The notes under the pieces were generated by a model. That model was not told the origin of the DNA. It saw nothing but the letters and a program-made list of their open reading frames with translations, and ran no database searches. A program made the position numbers and the translations under genes. 8,652 bases of DNA from Actinomycetota bacterium (GTDB lineage Bacteria > Actinomycetota > Thermoleophilia > Gaiellales > Gaiellaceae): positions 1-8,652 of the forward strand of contig JACDBY010000132.1 in assembly GCA_013694685.1 (NCBI GenBank), given 5' to 3'. Below are positions 7,775 through 8,652 of the stretch, piece after piece (within the stretch, counting starts at the first letter, position 1; the number at the start of each line of letters is the position of its first letter).

Positions 7775-8563
7775 GTGGCCGAGCACGACGGCATCGAGCG
7801 GATCGAAGGAGTCGAGGTCGGGCAATACGTCGGCTACCGGTTCTTCCGGGTCGATCCCGCCTGGCGCCGGCTCCCGATCGACGAGCGGGTGGCCGGCAAG
7901 GACGCGTTCGCCGACGTCGTGGACGAGTTCGCGGGTCGCATCGAAGGTCTTCGCGCGTACTCGACGGTGGGCGTACGGCCAGAGGCCGACTTCTTCCTCT
8001 GGACGATCACGCGGAGCTACGACGACCTGCTCGCGCTCGGCGCCGCGCTGAACGGCACGCCGCTCGCCGCCTGGCTGGAGACGCCGTACTCGTATCTCGG
8101 AACGACGAAACCGTCGGTCTACACCGACAAGAAGCGCATCCGCCAGGGCCGCGTCATGCCGCGCAACGCGCCGTACCTCGTCGTCTACCCGTTCGTCAAG
8201 GTCCGGCCCTGGTACTTCCTCACCTTCGAGGAGCGCGCGGCGGCGATGCGCGAGCACGCGGAGGTCGGCGCAAAGTTCGTCACGGTCACGAACCACACGA
8301 CGTACTCGTTCGGGATCGACGACCAAGAGTTCATCCCAGCCTTCGAGGCCGAGGAGCCCGCCGACTTCATGCACCTGATGATGACTTTGCGCGAGACCGA
8401 AGCCTCACGCTGGACGGAGCGCGACACACCGATCTTCGTCGGCAAGCTCGGCGACGTCCGGGGCGCCCTCGACGCGCTCGACGGCGCTGTCGCGGAGATC
8501 CCGAGCGCCGAGACGCTCTACACCGCCCCGGACGGCTCGCGCTACCCGTCGCCGGCGCGATAG
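7775..8563 (+). CDS. chdC: Chlorite dismutase-family protein, probable coproheme decarboxylase (HemQ/ChdC)
   Basis: A 262-residue protein of the chlorite dismutase fold. Most non-chlorite members in Gram-positive bacteria convert coproheme to heme b with hydrogen peroxide, the last step of the coproporphyrin-dependent heme pathway. Visible features, from GTG 7775: an N-terminal ferredoxin-like half with PEADFFLWTIT (69-79); YLVVYPFVKVRPWYFLTFEER (134-154), where Tyr138 and Lys142 fit the catalytic Tyr/Lys of the YP--K motif; REHAEVG (159-165), where His161 is the likely heme-ligating histidine; then TTYSFGIDDQEFIPAFE (175-191) and RETEASRWTERDTPIFVG (206-223). The SFG-DDQEF and RETEAS motifs match the HemQ-like group. 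No other heme genes are near, so function rests on the motifs. A longer frame from 7736 runs over the divergent spacer and lacks coding character; TACGAT at 7763-7768 supports a leaderless start at 7775. It ends with TAG, the only non-TGA stop among the complete genes. Confidence 0.85.
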   Translation: MAEHDGIERIEGVEVGQYVGYRFFRVDPAWRRLPIDERVAGKDAFADVVDEFAGRIEGLRAYSTVGVRPEADFFLWTITRSYDDLLALGAALNGTPLAAWLETPYSYLGTTKPSVYTDKKRIRQGRVMPRNAPYLVVYPFVKVRPWYFLTFEERAAAMREHAEVGAKFVTVTNHTTYSFGIDDQEFIPAFEAEEPADFMHLMMTLRETEASRWTERDTPIFVGKLGDVRGALDALDGAVAEIPSAETLYTAPDGSRYPSPAR

Positions 8564-8591
8564 TCGGTAGTCCGACTCGGTTGTCCGACTC
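8562..8591 (+). repeat. Cluster of GTCCGACTC motifs after the heme gene
   Basis: GTCCGACTC occurs at 8570-8578 and again at 8583-8591, 13 bp apart, and the reverse form AGTCGG sits at 8562-8567, overlapping the TAG stop codon. The same GTCCGACT core makes up each arm of the palindrome that begins at 8597. These look like partial or decayed copies of one arm beside the full element. Confidence 0.55.
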
Positions 8592-8596
8592 AGGAC

Positions 8597-8624
8597 GTGT
8601 CCGACTTCAGTCGGACACGTGCTC
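8597..8624 (+). repeat. Dispersed 28-nt palindromic repeat, copy 2
   Basis: GTGTCCGACT (8597-8606), centre TC, AGTCGGACAC (8609-8618), then GTGCTC (8619-8624). All 28 nt are the exact reverse complement of 1759-1786. It lies 33 bp after the stop of the chlorite dismutase-family gene. GAGCAC at 8637-8642 can also pair with the flanking GTGCTC, so RNA from this spacer could form two hairpins. No gene is seen from 8564 to the end of the window. Confidence 0.8.
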
Positions 8625-8652
8625 TCGAAAGCCATTGAGCACGGCTCAGACG

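Noticed and set aside
7775..8563. A true chlorite dismutase for chlorite detoxification.
   Set aside because: The YP--K and SFG-DDQEF motifs fit the HemQ-like group better, and no perchlorate or chlorate genes are nearby. The motifs do not formally exclude it.
1759..8624. The two inverted repeat copies as ends of a composite mobile element.
   Set aside because: The interval between them contains housekeeping genes such as uvrC and no transposase or integrase. The copies are small palindromes, and no target-site duplication is apparent.
8405..8635. A short minus-strand frame starting in the right-hand repeat.
   Set aside because: Its N-terminal CPTEVGHVL is just the translated palindrome; a similar CPTSVGHVL appears in the antisense frame over copy 1. 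The rest is antisense to the heme gene.

Overview
This window looks like ordinary chromosomal DNA from a high-GC actinobacterium. By eye it is roughly two-thirds G+C, codon third positions are almost always G or C, five of the seven complete genes appear to start with GTG, and no start has a recognisable Shine-Dalgarno sequence. A Thermoleophilia/Gaiellales-like lineage is my best guess from protein style, but no sequence here proves it. There is no tRNA, rRNA, CRISPR array, transposase, phage gene or other mobile-element gene.

Layout, left to right. The 5' end of an unknown minus-strand gene (1-90) diverges from a plus-strand L-glutamate gamma-semialdehyde (P5C) dehydrogenase, pruA-like (115-1749). 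A 172-bp spacer holding a dispersed palindrome and two more hairpins follows. Next is a flippase-like multi-span membrane protein (1922-2875), which converges, 4 bp apart, on a nitrilase (2880-3779, minus). Upstream of the nitrilase on the same strand is uvrC (3843-5702, minus), which diverges across only 21 bp from a secreted clan GH-A-type glycoside hydrolase (5724-7181, plus). That gene overlaps by 26 bp, tail to tail, a DHFR/RibD-like reductase (7156-7734, minus). The reductase diverges across 40 bp from a chlorite-dismutase-family protein, probably coproheme decarboxylase (7775-8563, plus). The window ends in a repeat-rich spacer carrying a second copy of the palindrome.

The genes do not form one pathway: proline catabolism, a membrane transporter, nitrile hydrolysis, nucleotide excision repair, polysaccharide hydrolysis, a pteridine/flavin-type reductase and heme synthesis. 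I do not see a new multi-gene system. The unusual signals are in how the genes are started and separated. (1) Most starts have a TANNNT-type -10 hexamer 7-10 nt upstream, the geometry of leaderless transcripts. (2) Three very short divergent spacers seem to carry back-to-back or shared promoters, most clearly the symmetric TAGCGTA between uvrC and the hydrolase. (3) A 28-nt sequence built around a 22-nt near-perfect palindrome occurs twice, in opposite orientation, each time just downstream of a plus-strand gene.
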